A DNA stretch of 64,000 nucleotides from Wolbachia endosymbiont (group B) of Hofmannophila pseudospretella (lineage in GTDB: Bacteria; Pseudomonadota; Alphaproteobacteria; Rickettsiales; Anaplasmataceae): positions 1,054,001 to 1,118,000 of the forward strand of contig NZ_OZ034788.1 of the NCBI RefSeq assembly GCF_964028515.1, in the 5' to 3' direction. The first letter of the stretch is position 1; the number at the start of each line of letters is the position of its first letter. The notes beneath the pieces are model-generated. The model ran no database searches, had not been told where the DNA came from, and saw only the letters and a program-made list of their open reading frames with translations. This document shows, piece by piece, positions 20,057 through 28,276 of this stretch. A program made the translations under genes and the position numbers.

Positions 20057-20575
20057 ATGGCATTAAGGTCAAAACTATTAGACGAAAAAGTTGTAAATTT
20101 GGCGAAAGAAATGTTAAAAAAGGTCAGAAATAACGCATATGTTTCAAAAAAGTTACAAGCGGTGATAGCAGGAAAAGAAAGTAGTATAAGCGCTGTGGCA
20201 AGAATATGTAAAATTTCAAGGACTGCTTTGACTGAATGGATAAAGCATCTAAAATTTGGTAGAGTAGAAAGATTATTTTCCCCGTCTCAGCGGCGAAGAA
20301 AAAGCAAATTAAACAAAAATCAACGTGAGCAAATTGAAATATGGGTAGAAAGAAATCCAAATATTACTATTAAGGAAGTGCAAATAAAAATCTCAGAGGA
20401 ATTTGGCCTAAACATTAGCAAATCAACAGTGCACCGTGAGATACAAAGGATGAAGTTTTCTTACATAACACCGAGGCCAATTCACCATAAACAAGATAAA
20501 AACAAGCAAGAAGAGTTTAAAAAATACTTCAATAAAATAGTCAATTCCCACCCTGAAAAGGAGGTATTTTTTTGA
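20057..20575 (+). CDS. IS630-like transposase ORF A (copy 2)
   Basis: The 172-aa DNA-binding half, identical in protein sequence to the other copies. It ends at TGA 20573-20575, overlapping the last T of a seven-T run (20567-20573). Skipping or deleting one T joins it to the catalytic frame, giving VFFDESRFG. Confidence 0.92.
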   Translation: MALRSKLLDEKVVNLAKEMLKKVRNNAYVSKKLQAVIAGKESSISAVARICKISRTALTEWIKHLKFGRVERLFSPSQRRRKSKLNKNQREQIEIWVERNPNITIKEVQIKISEEFGLNISKSTVHREIQRMKFSYITPRPIHHKQDKNKQEEFKKYFNKIVNSHPEKEVFF

Positions 20576-20648
20576 TGAATCACGATTTGGAACTCATTCA
20601 AAAATCGGACACGGATGGTTTAAAAAAGGGGTCAGAACACAGGTTAAA

Positions 20649-21062
20649 ATGAAAATTGGTAGACAAAATTTCTATATCTACAGTGCGGTAAATCCAAGAA
20701 GTGGTAAGAAAATTAGCCTACTTGCTCCATATGTAAACACTGATTGTATGAATATATTTCTGGAGCAGATGTCGAAAGATTTAGGCACGAAAGAAGCCTT
20801 TCTTGTAATGGATTGTGCAAGTTGGCATAGATCAAAAAGTTTGAAAATTCAGGAAAACATTACCATCATATACTTGCCTCCTTATTCACCGGAACTGAAT
20901 CCTGTTGAAAGGTTGTGGCAATATATCAAATACAATACTTTACGCAATAGTATCTACGATACCATAGGTTTACTTGAAGATGTTTTGTGTAATTTTATTG
21001 TCAATATTTCCAGTACTACTATTAAACGAGTTTGTAATGTTTCTTATTTGTTCGGTCAGTAA
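20649..21062 (+). CDS. IS630-like transposase ORF B, DDE domain (copy 2)
   Basis: The 137-aa catalytic half (VMDCASWH and YSPELNPVERLWQ). Its frame is open from 20574, right after the T run, and includes FDESRFGTHSKIGHGWFKKG, so translation most likely comes from ORF A by slippage rather than from the internal ATG. Confidence 0.92.
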   Translation: MKIGRQNFYIYSAVNPRSGKKISLLAPYVNTDCMNIFLEQMSKDLGTKEAFLVMDCASWHRSKSLKIQENITIIYLPPYSPELNPVERLWQYIKYNTLRNSIYDTIGLLEDVLCNFIVNISSTTIKRVCNVSYLFGQ

Positions 21063-21737
21063 TGGATTTTGGTATTAATTCATCACATAAGGTCGAATAT
21101 TGCTTATCACAGCTTGCTAGTAGTGGCAAAGTGCAGAGTGTTGCTTATAAATTTTATGTTTTCAGTACAGGAATTTGGCCATGGTTATTTATTATATCCT
21201 TTTGTAGTATTATTTATGCAGCAAGTAAACAAAGAGGTTCACAAGAAGAAGGTCTGGATAGGTTAAATCGGAGATACAATCTACTCATTGCTGCTGATAA
21301 TTATGTGATATGTATTGCAGCAGCGTTTGCTGTGTTCAGTTTAGTGTCGGAAATTGCACAAAAGGGCTGGCCTGCTCAATATGGAACGATGCTGATGGTT
21401 AATTTAGTATTAGATTTATTGCTTATTGCTTTACTTAGGACTTTTGTGAAAGCATCTGAACTATATAGTGAACACTGCATCCAGCGTTTATACGAAGAAG
21501 ATGCAGAATTTAGCTACAAGGAAAAATTTGCATGGTATGATTACAAATTAGTACTTATGCCGCTCGTTCTTCCTATTGTTAAAATGTATTTTGAAGATTT
21601 GATTCAAGAAAAACCACAACAGCATACTACTGATCCTAAAGTTACACCTTTAAATATAGGCGTAGGAACAAGAGCATAAAAAGGTCTTTGCTTCAACTAT
21701 AGTTTTTGCTACACTTTGAGTAAATTTGAAGATATTA

Positions 21738-22628
21738 ATGAGTGAAGAAGTAAAACAAATCCTAAGTTACTACGAAAGTGAAAACCCTGGAGTAAAAACG
21801 AATCTTACTCGCATTCTTATGCATGGGAAACTTGGTGGAACTGGCAAGTTAGTAATTCTCCCTGTAGATCAGGGATTTGAGCACGGACCAATAAAAAGTT
21901 TTGAAGTTAACCCTGATGCTTACGATCCACATTATCATTTTCAGCTTGCAGTTGATTCAGGAGTAAGTGCATACGCTGCTCCGCTTGGTATGATCGAAGC
22001 TGGTGCTTCAACTTATGCTGGAATGCTACCACTTATTTTGAAGCTTAATAGCGCTAACTCTTTGCACTCAAAAAGCTTAACTTCAGATCAAGCAATAACT
22101 TCCTCTGTAAAAGATGCTCTACGTTTGGGCTGCGTGGCTGTTGGGTTTACTATATATCCTGGTTCTGCTAAGTGTTTTGATATGATGGAAGAAGCTCGCA
22201 AAATTATAGCTGAGGCTAAATCTTGTGGCCTTGCTGTAGTGCTATGGTCTTATCCACGTGGTGAAGGGATTTCAAAAGAAGGTGAAACAGCAGTTGATGT
22301 CATTGCTTATGCTGCGCATATAGCGGCTTTGCTTGGTGCCAACATAATAAAAGTAAAACTTCCAACTAACCACTTGGAAAAAGAAAAAATAGAAAATATT
22401 GAATCATTATTCAAAAGAATTAAATATATTAAAAAGTCTTGCTTTGCAGGAAAAAGAATAGTGGTTTTTTCTGGTGGTGAATCAAAGTCAGTGGATGATA
22501 TATACAATGAGGCAAAAGAAATTAAGCAAGGTGGTGGTAATGGTTCAATTATCGGGCGCAACACTTTCCAAAGAAAAAAAGAGGATGCTTTATCTATGCT
22601 AAAAGATATAATTAATATCTACACATAA
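21738..22628 (+). CDS. fba: Fructose-bisphosphate aldolase class I (DhnA-type)
   Basis: About 296 aa from the ATG at 21738 (MSEEVKQILSYYE); a TTG four codons upstream is possible but less likely. It belongs to the DhnA/archaeal-type class I aldolases: LVILPVDQGFEHGP (residues about 40-53), VGFTIYPGS, VVLWSYPRGEG, IIKVKLPT with the Schiff-base Lys, and VVFSGGESK followed by GGNGSIIGRNTFQR for phosphate binding. It interconverts fructose-1,6-bisphosphate and triose phosphates; in Wolbachia the pathway probably runs toward gluconeogenesis. tRNA-Cys follows 6 bp after the stop. Confidence 0.93.
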   Translation: MSEEVKQILSYYESENPGVKTNLTRILMHGKLGGTGKLVILPVDQGFEHGPIKSFEVNPDAYDPHYHFQLAVDSGVSAYAAPLGMIEAGASTYAGMLPLILKLNSANSLHSKSLTSDQAITSSVKDALRLGCVAVGFTIYPGSAKCFDMMEEARKIIAEAKSCGLAVVLWSYPRGEGISKEGETAVDVIAYAAHIAALLGANIIKVKLPTNHLEKEKIENIESLFKRIKYIKKSCFAGKRIVVFSGGESKSVDDIYNEAKEIKQGGGNGSIIGRNTFQRKKEDALSMLKDIINIYT

Positions 22629-22634
22629 AAAAAT

Positions 22635-22706
22635 GGCTGGGTGGCAGAATGGCTTATGCGGAGGACTGCAAATCCTTTTATACCGGTTCAATTCCGGTCC
22701 CGGCCT
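22635..22706 (+). tRNA. trnC: tRNA-Cys (GCA)
   Basis: A 72-nt cloverleaf. The acceptor stem GGCTGGG pairs with CCCGGCC, the anticodon loop ACTGCAAA carries GCA, and the T arm is CCGGTTCAATTCCGG. The discriminator base is T (U73), a known identity element for cysteine tRNA. CCA is not encoded. Confidence 0.95.
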
Positions 22707-22813
22707 CTTACTCCAATTAGATCGTTTTTTCTTCTGAAATTTTAACAAGAAGTGTGGCTTTTAATGAAATATTTAAAAAAATAAGATACTATATTCAAAA
22801 TATAAGCAGTAAA

Positions 22814-23611
22814 ATGCCAAAGAGACTAATGAAAGTTTTATTATTGATTGGTTTGCCCTTCTTGCTTACCAGTTGCACTTTTCACTATTTATTAAAGAGC
22901 TCATATACTCATCTTGCACCAGAAAAGTACCCTTCATCCAATAAACAGCCAGTTTACGTCGGTACAGCTTACAGTGCACAGACTATATATAATGCGTTAT
23001 TTAATGACTTTCTGTTAATAGGTAAGTCATCATTCACAGCTAAACATGGGCGTGCTAGTCAATATATCAATTATGGAAGAGAAGTTGGAGCAGATGTGAT
23101 AATTGTATCATTTCAAAATATGCAAAAGGATAAAGAGCATTTTAGCATCACAGAACAACTATTATGGGATACAAGCTTAACAACATTTCATACAAGGACC
23201 ATTGTAAACTTTGATCAGAACGTACTCTTTCTAAAAAAGGTAGGTGATGCAAAAGCTCCATGGGAATATGTCAAAGGAGAGTTCGAGCTTTACGAAGAAA
23301 ACGATACTGATCCATATCTAGGGAATTGGGTAGGGTATAGAATGTGCAAGATTGCAATATATTCTTCAGAAGATGAATATTTAGGATTTGTAAATGAAGA
23401 TGATTGTAAGGAAAAATCTGGAATAAATAAGATGCTTGCTTGGGAGAATGGGGATATAAGGTTGCGGATTAAAAAACAATCAAAACAGGGATTTTATTTA
23501 AATCGAAATAAGATTCCTATACTAATAAAATCTCAAATTAACAAATTTGGCTACCTAGAATTACTAGATAAAAATACTGATCAAGTTGTAGTTTACCTTC
23601 AGAAAAATTAG
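22814..23611 (+). CDS. Putative lipoprotein of unknown function
   Basis: About 265 aa from the ATG at 22814; an ATG five codons later (22829) and a GTG at 22754 are alternatives. The N-terminus KVLLLIGLPFLLTSC is a lipoprotein signal with the lipobox LTSC, so the mature protein should carry lipid at Cys and leave by the Lol system (lolC is in this window). The body has YINYGREVGADVIIVSFQNM and mixed beta segments. A short Asp/Glu-rich stretch (YEENDTDPYLGNWVGY) precedes a predicted beta-rich C-terminus. I do not recognise the family. It lies alone between tRNA-Cys and pyrD. Confidence 0.75.
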   Translation: MPKRLMKVLLLIGLPFLLTSCTFHYLLKSSYTHLAPEKYPSSNKQPVYVGTAYSAQTIYNALFNDFLLIGKSSFTAKHGRASQYINYGREVGADVIIVSFQNMQKDKEHFSITEQLLWDTSLTTFHTRTIVNFDQNVLFLKKVGDAKAPWEYVKGEFELYEENDTDPYLGNWVGYRMCKIAIYSSEDEYLGFVNEDDCKEKSGINKMLAWENGDIRLRIKKQSKQGFYLNRNKIPILIKSQINKFGYLELLDKNTDQVVVYLQKN

Positions 23612-23732
23612 TTTTTACTACTTATAGAAACTATATACTTGCTATTTTGATAAACTTCACTTTAATCAGCTTTCTACGTTATTCTTGTTGCATGGTAAAA
23701 AATAAACTAAAAATAAGCAAAGTGTTTTGCAA

Positions 23733-24758
23733 ATGATATTACGTAATTTATTGTTTTTACTTCCGCCTGAAATTGCTCACTACTTGGTAATAACGGCGTT
23801 AAAAAAGATGCCCTGTAGGAAACATATAGAACTACCGAAATCTTTAAATGCAAACTTTTTTGGTAATAAAATTAGGAGTCCTGTAGGTCTTGCCGCAGGT
23901 TTTGATAAAAATGCGGAAGTTATAAAGCCCATGCTCTCATTTGGTTTTGGATTTATTGAGGCTGGTACTGTAACTAAATATCCCCAATATGGAAACAAAA
24001 AACCGAGAATTTTTCGATTAATTAAAGATGAAGGAATAATTAATAGATTGGGATTCAATAATAAAGGGGTGGACTATTTTCTTAAGCAGATAAGTGAAAC
24101 TAAGCTTGATAATTGCATTTTTGGCATCAATATAGGAAAAAACAGTACATCAAAGGACCAAATCAGCGATTATGTTGACTTAATAAAGATAGTATATGGA
24201 AAGAGCAATTATATAGTACTGAACATCTCATCCCCAAATACACCTAACTTGCGTGATTTACACAACAAACAAGAATTATCCAAGTTGTTGAAGTCTATTA
24301 CTCTAACCAAAAAATCAATTGATAGCTCTGAATCGATACCGATAATATTAAAAATTTCTCCAGATATAGATCAGCAAACAAAAGAAAATATCGCTGAGCT
24401 TGTACTAGAATATAAAATTGACGGCTTAATAGTGAGCAACACTACGATAAGTCGAGATTCTTACTATAATGAGAGTGGTGGGTTGAGCGGCAGGCCATTA
24501 TTTCAACTTTCAACCGAGTTATTGAGTGACATGTATAAGCTTACTAAAAGCAGAATTCTATTGATAGGATGCGGAGGAATTTCAAGTGGTGTTGATGCAT
24601 ATGAAAAAATAAAGGCAGGAGCCTCTTTAGTACAACTGTACACTGCTCTTGTATACCAGGGGCATCAAGTTGTGAACAAAATCAACCTGGAACTTGCGGA
24701 ATTGGTAAGAAGAGATGGATTTAGTAATGTTACTGAAGCAGTGGGTTGTATACATTAG
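23733..24758 (+). CDS. pyrD: Dihydroorotate dehydrogenase (quinone), class 2
   Basis: About 341 aa from ATG 23733; an in-frame TTG two codons earlier is less likely. Family blocks are NKIRSPVGLAAGFDKNAEVI (residues about 45-64), GFGFIEAGTVTKYPQ, INRLGFNNKGVDYF, FGINIGKN, ISSPNTPNLRDL (carrying the Ser catalytic base of class 2), LKISPDID, SNTT and IGCGGISSGVDAYEKIKAGA for FMN phosphate. The N-terminal amphipathic region typical of membrane-bound class 2 enzymes is present. It oxidises dihydroorotate to orotate in pyrimidine synthesis, passing electrons to quinone. Confidence 0.95.
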   Translation: MILRNLLFLLPPEIAHYLVITALKKMPCRKHIELPKSLNANFFGNKIRSPVGLAAGFDKNAEVIKPMLSFGFGFIEAGTVTKYPQYGNKKPRIFRLIKDEGIINRLGFNNKGVDYFLKQISETKLDNCIFGINIGKNSTSKDQISDYVDLIKIVYGKSNYIVLNISSPNTPNLRDLHNKQELSKLLKSITLTKKSIDSSESIPIILKISPDIDQQTKENIAELVLEYKIDGLIVSNTTISRDSYYNESGGLSGRPLFQLSTELLSDMYKLTKSRILLIGCGGISSGVDAYEKIKAGASLVQLYTALVYQGHQVVNKINLELAELVRRDGFSNVTEAVGCIH

Positions 24759-24849
24759 ACTGTACATTTTGGAAGTTATGGATATTGTCTTAGTGAAATA
24801 GAGCTAACTTTTTAGTGTAGAGGTATGATAGAGAGTGTTTTTCTATTGA

Positions 24850-25551
24850 ATGATTAGTATGAGAATTTTGAGCGATACAATATCTAAAGTTATTAATTAT
24901 AAATTTACAGATTATGCAATATTAGAAGAGGCATTAACCCACCCAAGCGTAAATAAGAGAAATAGCGAAGACCAGGTTGTAAGCTACGAAAGGCTAGAGT
25001 TTTTGGGCGATAGTGTTTTGAATATGGTTGTATCTGTTATGCTGTTTAAAATGTTTCCTGAAGAAAAAGAAGGAGCATTGGCAAAAAGAAAAACGGATTT
25101 AGTTTGTGGCAGTACCATTGCTAATGTTGCTAAAGAAATAGAGTTAGGTAACTTTATTATCATGAATAATAGTGAACGTTGTAACGGAGGAAAATGTAAC
25201 TTAAAAAATTTAGAAAATTCGCTTGAAGCACTAATAGGTGCAATTTATATTGATGGTGGACTTGAGAGTGTTGAGAAATTTATTATCCGACATTGGGAAA
25301 AGCTAGCTAAGGACATCCTCGATCCTCCTCAAGATCCTAAAACTTCACTGCAAGAATGGACTCAGAGAAATAAATTACCTTTACCAAAGTATGAGCTTGT
25401 AAAACAAACTGGACCAGCACACAATCCTGAATTTACTATATCAGTTTGCATAGAGAGTTATGACAAAGTTTCTGCATGCGCTCCTAGTAAGAAAATTGCT
25501 GAACAAAAAGCTGCTGAGTTGATGCTAGAAAAAATTAAAAAAACGACTTAG
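24850..25551 (+). CDS. rnc: Ribonuclease III
   Basis: 233 aa. The N-terminal nuclease domain has the signature ERLEFLGDSVLNMVV (residues about 59-73). The second metal-binding segment reads LENSLEALIGAIYIDGG, where the position usually occupied by Asp is Asn (N123) while the Glu three residues later (E126) is kept. The C-terminal double-stranded RNA-binding domain (about 155-230) is DPKTSLQEWTQRNKLPLPKYELV followed by KKIAEQKAAELML. The enzyme processes rRNA precursors such as the 16S stem in this window. It is convergent with sco1 across a shared terminator. Confidence 0.95.
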   Translation: MISMRILSDTISKVINYKFTDYAILEEALTHPSVNKRNSEDQVVSYERLEFLGDSVLNMVVSVMLFKMFPEEKEGALAKRKTDLVCGSTIANVAKEIELGNFIIMNNSERCNGGKCNLKNLENSLEALIGAIYIDGGLESVEKFIIRHWEKLAKDILDPPQDPKTSLQEWTQRNKLPLPKYELVKQTGPAHNPEFTISVCIESYDKVSACAPSKKIAEQKAAELMLEKIKKTT

Positions 25552-25584
25552 TTTAATCAAAATAGCCGTTAGCATAAATTTAAA

Positions 25585-25622
25585 GTAAGCTAAGCTCTTT
25601 AGTTTAGCTTACATATTTTTTT
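25585..25622. terminator. Terminator hairpin between convergent rnc and sco1
   Basis: GTAAGCTAA (25585-25593) pairs with TTAGCTTAC (25604-25612) and is followed by a T run to 25622, so it can end rnc transcripts. The right arm overlaps the last codons of sco1. On the other strand it has fewer flanking T residues, so termination of sco1 is less certain. Confidence 0.7.
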
Positions 25623-26203
25623 ATCTCAGCCAGAATCTTATCAGATTGACTTTCATCTGAATTTAAATCAGCTACAAAGTGTGTGACATATTTTCCTTCA
25701 GGGCTAATAAGGTATATCATTGAAGAATGGTTAATTTCCTCTTCTCCATCTACTTTACTTGCATATACTTTATACTTTGTAACTACTTCATCTATTTTTT
25801 GTCTTTCACCAGTTAGCATTTGTATTCTATGGTCAAATTGCTGATGAAATTCTTTAAGCCTTTCTGTGTTATCGCGCTCAGGATCAACTGTGATAAAAAA
25901 TGTTTGTAGCTTATTGTCAGTTTTCTTATCTAACTTTGCAAGTGTTTCTGAAATTATTCCGAGATTCATAGGGCAAATTCTTTTGCATGAGGAAAATCCG
26001 AAAAAAATCATCATATACTTATTTTTAAAATCACTACTGCGTACTATTTGTCCGTCTTGATTGATCAAAGAAAAATCTCCACCTACCTTAATTTCTGTAT
26101 TTTGTGAAATAAATATACCTTGCTTAGTAAAATAACAATAACCTAAGAAGATAGCTGCTACTGTTATTAGCAAACTAGACAATAACCTTATAAACTTTAT
26201 CAT
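25604..26203 (-). CDS. sco1: SCO1/SenC/PrrC copper chaperone for cytochrome c oxidase
   Basis: A 199-aa thioredoxin-fold protein with one N-terminal membrane helix (residues about 7-25, LLSSLLITVAAIFLGYCYF). The copper site is complete: SSCKRICPMNLG gives the CxxxC pair (about residues 76-80) and EINHSSMIYLISPEG gives the distant His. TFFITVDPERDNTERLKEF is the family signature between them. It delivers copper to the CuA site of cytochrome oxidase on the periplasmic face. It is followed downstream on the same strand by nothing; dnaQ and the Tim44-like gene lie upstream. Confidence 0.93.
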   Translation of the reverse strand: MIKFIRLLSSLLITVAAIFLGYCYFTKQGIFISQNTEIKVGGDFSLINQDGQIVRSSDFKNKYMMIFFGFSSCKRICPMNLGIISETLAKLDKKTDNKLQTFFITVDPERDNTERLKEFHQQFDHRIQMLTGERQKIDEVVTKYKVYASKVDGEEEINHSSMIYLISPEGKYVTHFVADLNSDESQSDKILAEIKKYVS

Positions 26204-26238
26204 TAAAGCGTTTCCAATAAAGTTAAATCATATATTGA

Positions 26239-26943
26239 TTAGTTGATTGATTCAATATATTCCTTCCAAAGTGGGTTGTTAATTTTATCTAACAATTTCT
26301 TATGCTCATCAATTTCTTTACTACTTGGTGAATGTTCTCTGCGAGCTAAATTACGCACTTTATGTTGAATAAACGTAGAGTTATTGTCCTGAGCACATTC
26401 ATTATTAAATAAAAAGGTTTGCAATCCTCCTGTAAGCTCAACATAGACCTTTGCAAGCAATTGAGCATCAACTAATGCTCCATGCAATTCTCTACCTTCC
26501 AACGATATATCAAAACGTTTACATAATGCATTTAAAGAAGCAGGTGATCCTACAAACTTTTTTCTTGCAAGTGGTAATGTATCTAGCACTCTATCTGAGG
26601 AAATTAACCCAGCATTTAACTTGCCTAACTCCATATTAAGGAACTTAACATCGAATTCAGCATTATGAATCACCAAAATGTCATTGGATATGAAGTCAAG
26701 AAATTCAAGTGCAACATCTGAGAATAGTGGTTTATCTTCCAAAAATTCCTCACTAATACCATGAATCTTAAATGAGTGGTAAGGTATATCTCTTTCTGGA
26801 TTGAGATATCGATGAAATGTTTTACCTGTTGGAATACGATTAATTAGTTCTACACATCCTATCTCAATAATTCGATGGCCAGATTTAGTATCAAGACCTG
26901 TAGTTTCAGTATCAAGTACTATTTCTCGTAGTCTACTTTCCAT
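26239..26943 (-). CDS. dnaQ: DNA polymerase III epsilon subunit (3'-5' exonuclease)
   Basis: A 234-aa DEDDh exonuclease. Exo I is VLDTETTGLD (residues about 9-18), exo II is LVIHNAEFDVKFLNMEL (about 91-107) and exo III is ELHGALVDAQLLAKVYVELTGG (about 155-176), holding the His and Asp. The C-terminal tail of about 55 residues is the region that normally binds the alpha polymerase subunit. It proofreads the replicative polymerase. Its start codon overlaps the end of the Tim44-like gene upstream by one base. Confidence 0.95.
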   Translation of the reverse strand: MESRLREIVLDTETTGLDTKSGHRIIEIGCVELINRIPTGKTFHRYLNPERDIPYHSFKIHGISEEFLEDKPLFSDVALEFLDFISNDILVIHNAEFDVKFLNMELGKLNAGLISSDRVLDTLPLARKKFVGSPASLNALCKRFDISLEGRELHGALVDAQLLAKVYVELTGGLQTFLFNNECAQDNNSTFIQHKVRNLARREHSPSSKEIDEHKKLLDKINNPLWKEYIESIN

Positions 26944-27602
26944 CAGTTGTCATTTGTTGTTAAATTTTTATCAGTACTTGCCTTCTTATAGTTAATAGAA
27001 ACAAGTAACCAAGTTAGATCTGATGAATTAATATTTTTTTTGAATTGCCATACATCTTCAACTTTGTTAATAGTAGACATGCTACCTGATGTGATGTTTC
27101 CTTCATTATTCTTAACGAAGTTAATTTGCTCTGAAAGGAAATATACTGCAATAAATATTACGTTTTTTACTAACTTTATTTCTAAGATCTTTTGTGAAAC
27201 GATAGAAACAATTATGGACTCATGTGTCTCTTTACGATGTTTAATCTTATCCACAAAACTGTTATATAAGTCTTTGTCCAGAAGGGATTTTAATTGAGGT
27301 AAATTTCCTTGGTTAAAATATTTTATTATTAATTCAAAAGCTATGCTTGAACCTTCTATAAAATTGGAAATAGAAAACTCTTTGTTTTTTTGTAATATTT
27401 GTTCATAAGTAGCTTCTATTGAACTTTTGTCGTTGCTATAAATATAATCTTCGATATTTTCTACCACATCTTCTTTACTTTGACTTACATCCAATACACC
27501 TGTTAGCTTTTTTAGGTTGAGACTGGCTGATCTTCCTAAAGAATTATATAAGCGTGAAAAAATAAACGCCGCTAGTAAAGCATATATTACAAGCTCTATC
27601 AT
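26943..27602 (-). CDS. Tim44-like domain membrane protein
   Basis: A 219-aa protein beginning with one membrane helix (MIELVIYALLAAFIFSRLYNSLG), followed by a linker and a Tim44-like alpha/beta domain (about residues 80-210), with ISNFIEGSSIAFELIIKYFNQGNLPQLKSLL as the typical helical entry and DVWQFKKNINSSDLTWLLVSI as the terminal strand pair. Alphaproteobacterial proteins of this type are relatives of the mitochondrial import subunit Tim44. The secB gene lies divergently next to it, the arrangement common in alphaproteobacteria, which supports the call. Confidence 0.85.
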   Translation of the reverse strand: MIELVIYALLAAFIFSRLYNSLGRSASLNLKKLTGVLDVSQSKEDVVENIEDYIYSNDKSSIEATYEQILQKNKEFSISNFIEGSSIAFELIIKYFNQGNLPQLKSLLDKDLYNSFVDKIKHRKETHESIIVSIVSQKILEIKLVKNVIFIAVYFLSEQINFVKNNEGNITSGSMSTINKVEDVWQFKKNINSSDLTWLLVSINYKKASTDKNLTTNDN

Positions 27603-27674
27603 GGTAACTTAACTCCTTGATATATAAAGTATCTAAATATTATTAATTATTGATAAAAATATGTTTTTCATATT

Positions 27675-27713
27675 AACCTATAGTTAGGTTTACTATTCAT
27701 TTGTAAATGAATA
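27675..27713. promoter_or_regulatory. Pair of palindromes in the divergent tim44-like/secB promoter region
   Basis: AACCT/AGGTT (27675-27690) is a small inverted repeat. Directly after it, TATTCATTT/AAATGAATA (27694-27713) is a 9-bp perfect inverted repeat with only two central bases. The second is too tight for a good RNA loop and looks more like a binding site for a dimeric regulator. It sits about 55 bp before the secB start. Confidence 0.45.
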
Positions 27714-27766
27714 TATTATATAAGAAAGTATTAAAAATCTCAACTTAATTAAAGGAGACGTAAGAA

Positions 27767-28270
27767 ATGTCACAACACAAAATGAAAATTCATGGTCAGT
27801 ATGTCAAAGATTTTTCGTTTGAGAATCCAAATTCGCCATTCCTTCCTTCTAGTAAAGCTCCTGATATTAATGTAATGGTTAATATTAATTCAGCAAAATT
27901 AGAAGGAACAGAAAATAAAAAAGGAATAAGTGAAGAAAAGCCTTTTCATGAAATTACTTTGCATATAGAAGCCAAAGCAACGGTAAAAGATGAAGATGTA
28001 AAAGATGATATAGCTTTCATTTGCGAGGTAAAGTATTGCGGTATTTTTTCAATAGAAAACTTTACAGAGCTAAGTGAAGAAGAGGTGAGACAAGCTTTAT
28101 TTATTGGTGGACCTACTTTTCTTTTCCCTTTTGCAAGAGAAATAATTGCAAGAACTACAAGTAGTGGTGGGTTTCCTCCACTTATGCTAGATCCTATAGA
28201 TTTTGAAACTATGTATCAGCAGCAAAGTCAACAACAAAAAAGTAGCGCTAGTAATTCCAATTTTAACTAA
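27767..28270 (+). CDS. secB: Protein-export chaperone SecB
   Basis: A 167-aa tetrameric export chaperone. HGQYVKDFSFENPNSP (residues about 9-24) and the beta strands DINVMVNINSAKL, FHEITLHIEAKATVKDED and IAFICEVKYCGIFSIEN are typical, followed by LFPFAREIIARTTSSGGFPPLMLDPIDFETMYQQQ, the conserved C-terminal block. It keeps precursors unfolded and hands them to SecA. A strong Shine-Dalgarno (AAAGGAGA) precedes the ATG. acnA begins six bases after the stop. Confidence 0.96.
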   Translation: MSQHKMKIHGQYVKDFSFENPNSPFLPSSKAPDINVMVNINSAKLEGTENKKGISEEKPFHEITLHIEAKATVKDEDVKDDIAFICEVKYCGIFSIENFTELSEEEVRQALFIGGPTFLFPFAREIIARTTSSGGFPPLMLDPIDFETMYQQQSQQQKSSASNSNFN

Positions 28271-28276
28271 TACAGG

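Larger units (their letters stand above)
19975..21074 (+). mobile_element. IS630-like insertion sequence, copy 2
   Basis: A 1,100-bp element with ends TACCAATTCCCACTA at the left and TAATGGATTTTGGTA at the right. It is flanked by TTA on both sides (19972-19974 and 21075-21077). It is in plus orientation, opposite to the other three copies. The insertion replaces the end of the J-domain frame with the residues PIPTI and a stop, and it supplies an ATG (21062) that opens the downstream fragment. Confidence 0.92.
19569..21679 (+). pseudogene. J-domain membrane protein, interrupted by IS630-like copy 2
   Basis: The 5' part (19569 to about 19976, GTG start) encodes a J domain with KCHPDKV (the HPD motif, residues about 55-57), then a Lys/Glu-rich helix and the beginning of a membrane segment (AVLFFILANVVL). 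The element then inserts. The 3' part resumes after 21074 with NSSHKVEYCLSQLASSG and contains further membrane helices (WPWLFIISFCSIIYAA, VICIAAAFAVFSLV, LVLDLLLIALL) to the stop at 21679. Removing the element with one TTA target copy rejoins the two parts in frame (GTA CTT AAT TCA), giving one protein of about 340 residues. J proteins recruit DnaK; a membrane-anchored form would place it at the membrane. The two halves may still be translated separately. Confidence 0.8.

Noticed and set aside
21069..21266. A frame continuing the J-domain reading across a simple TA junction
   Set aside because: It ends after 65 codons and lacks the membrane-protein pattern of the alternative frame; the TTA model gives a better join.
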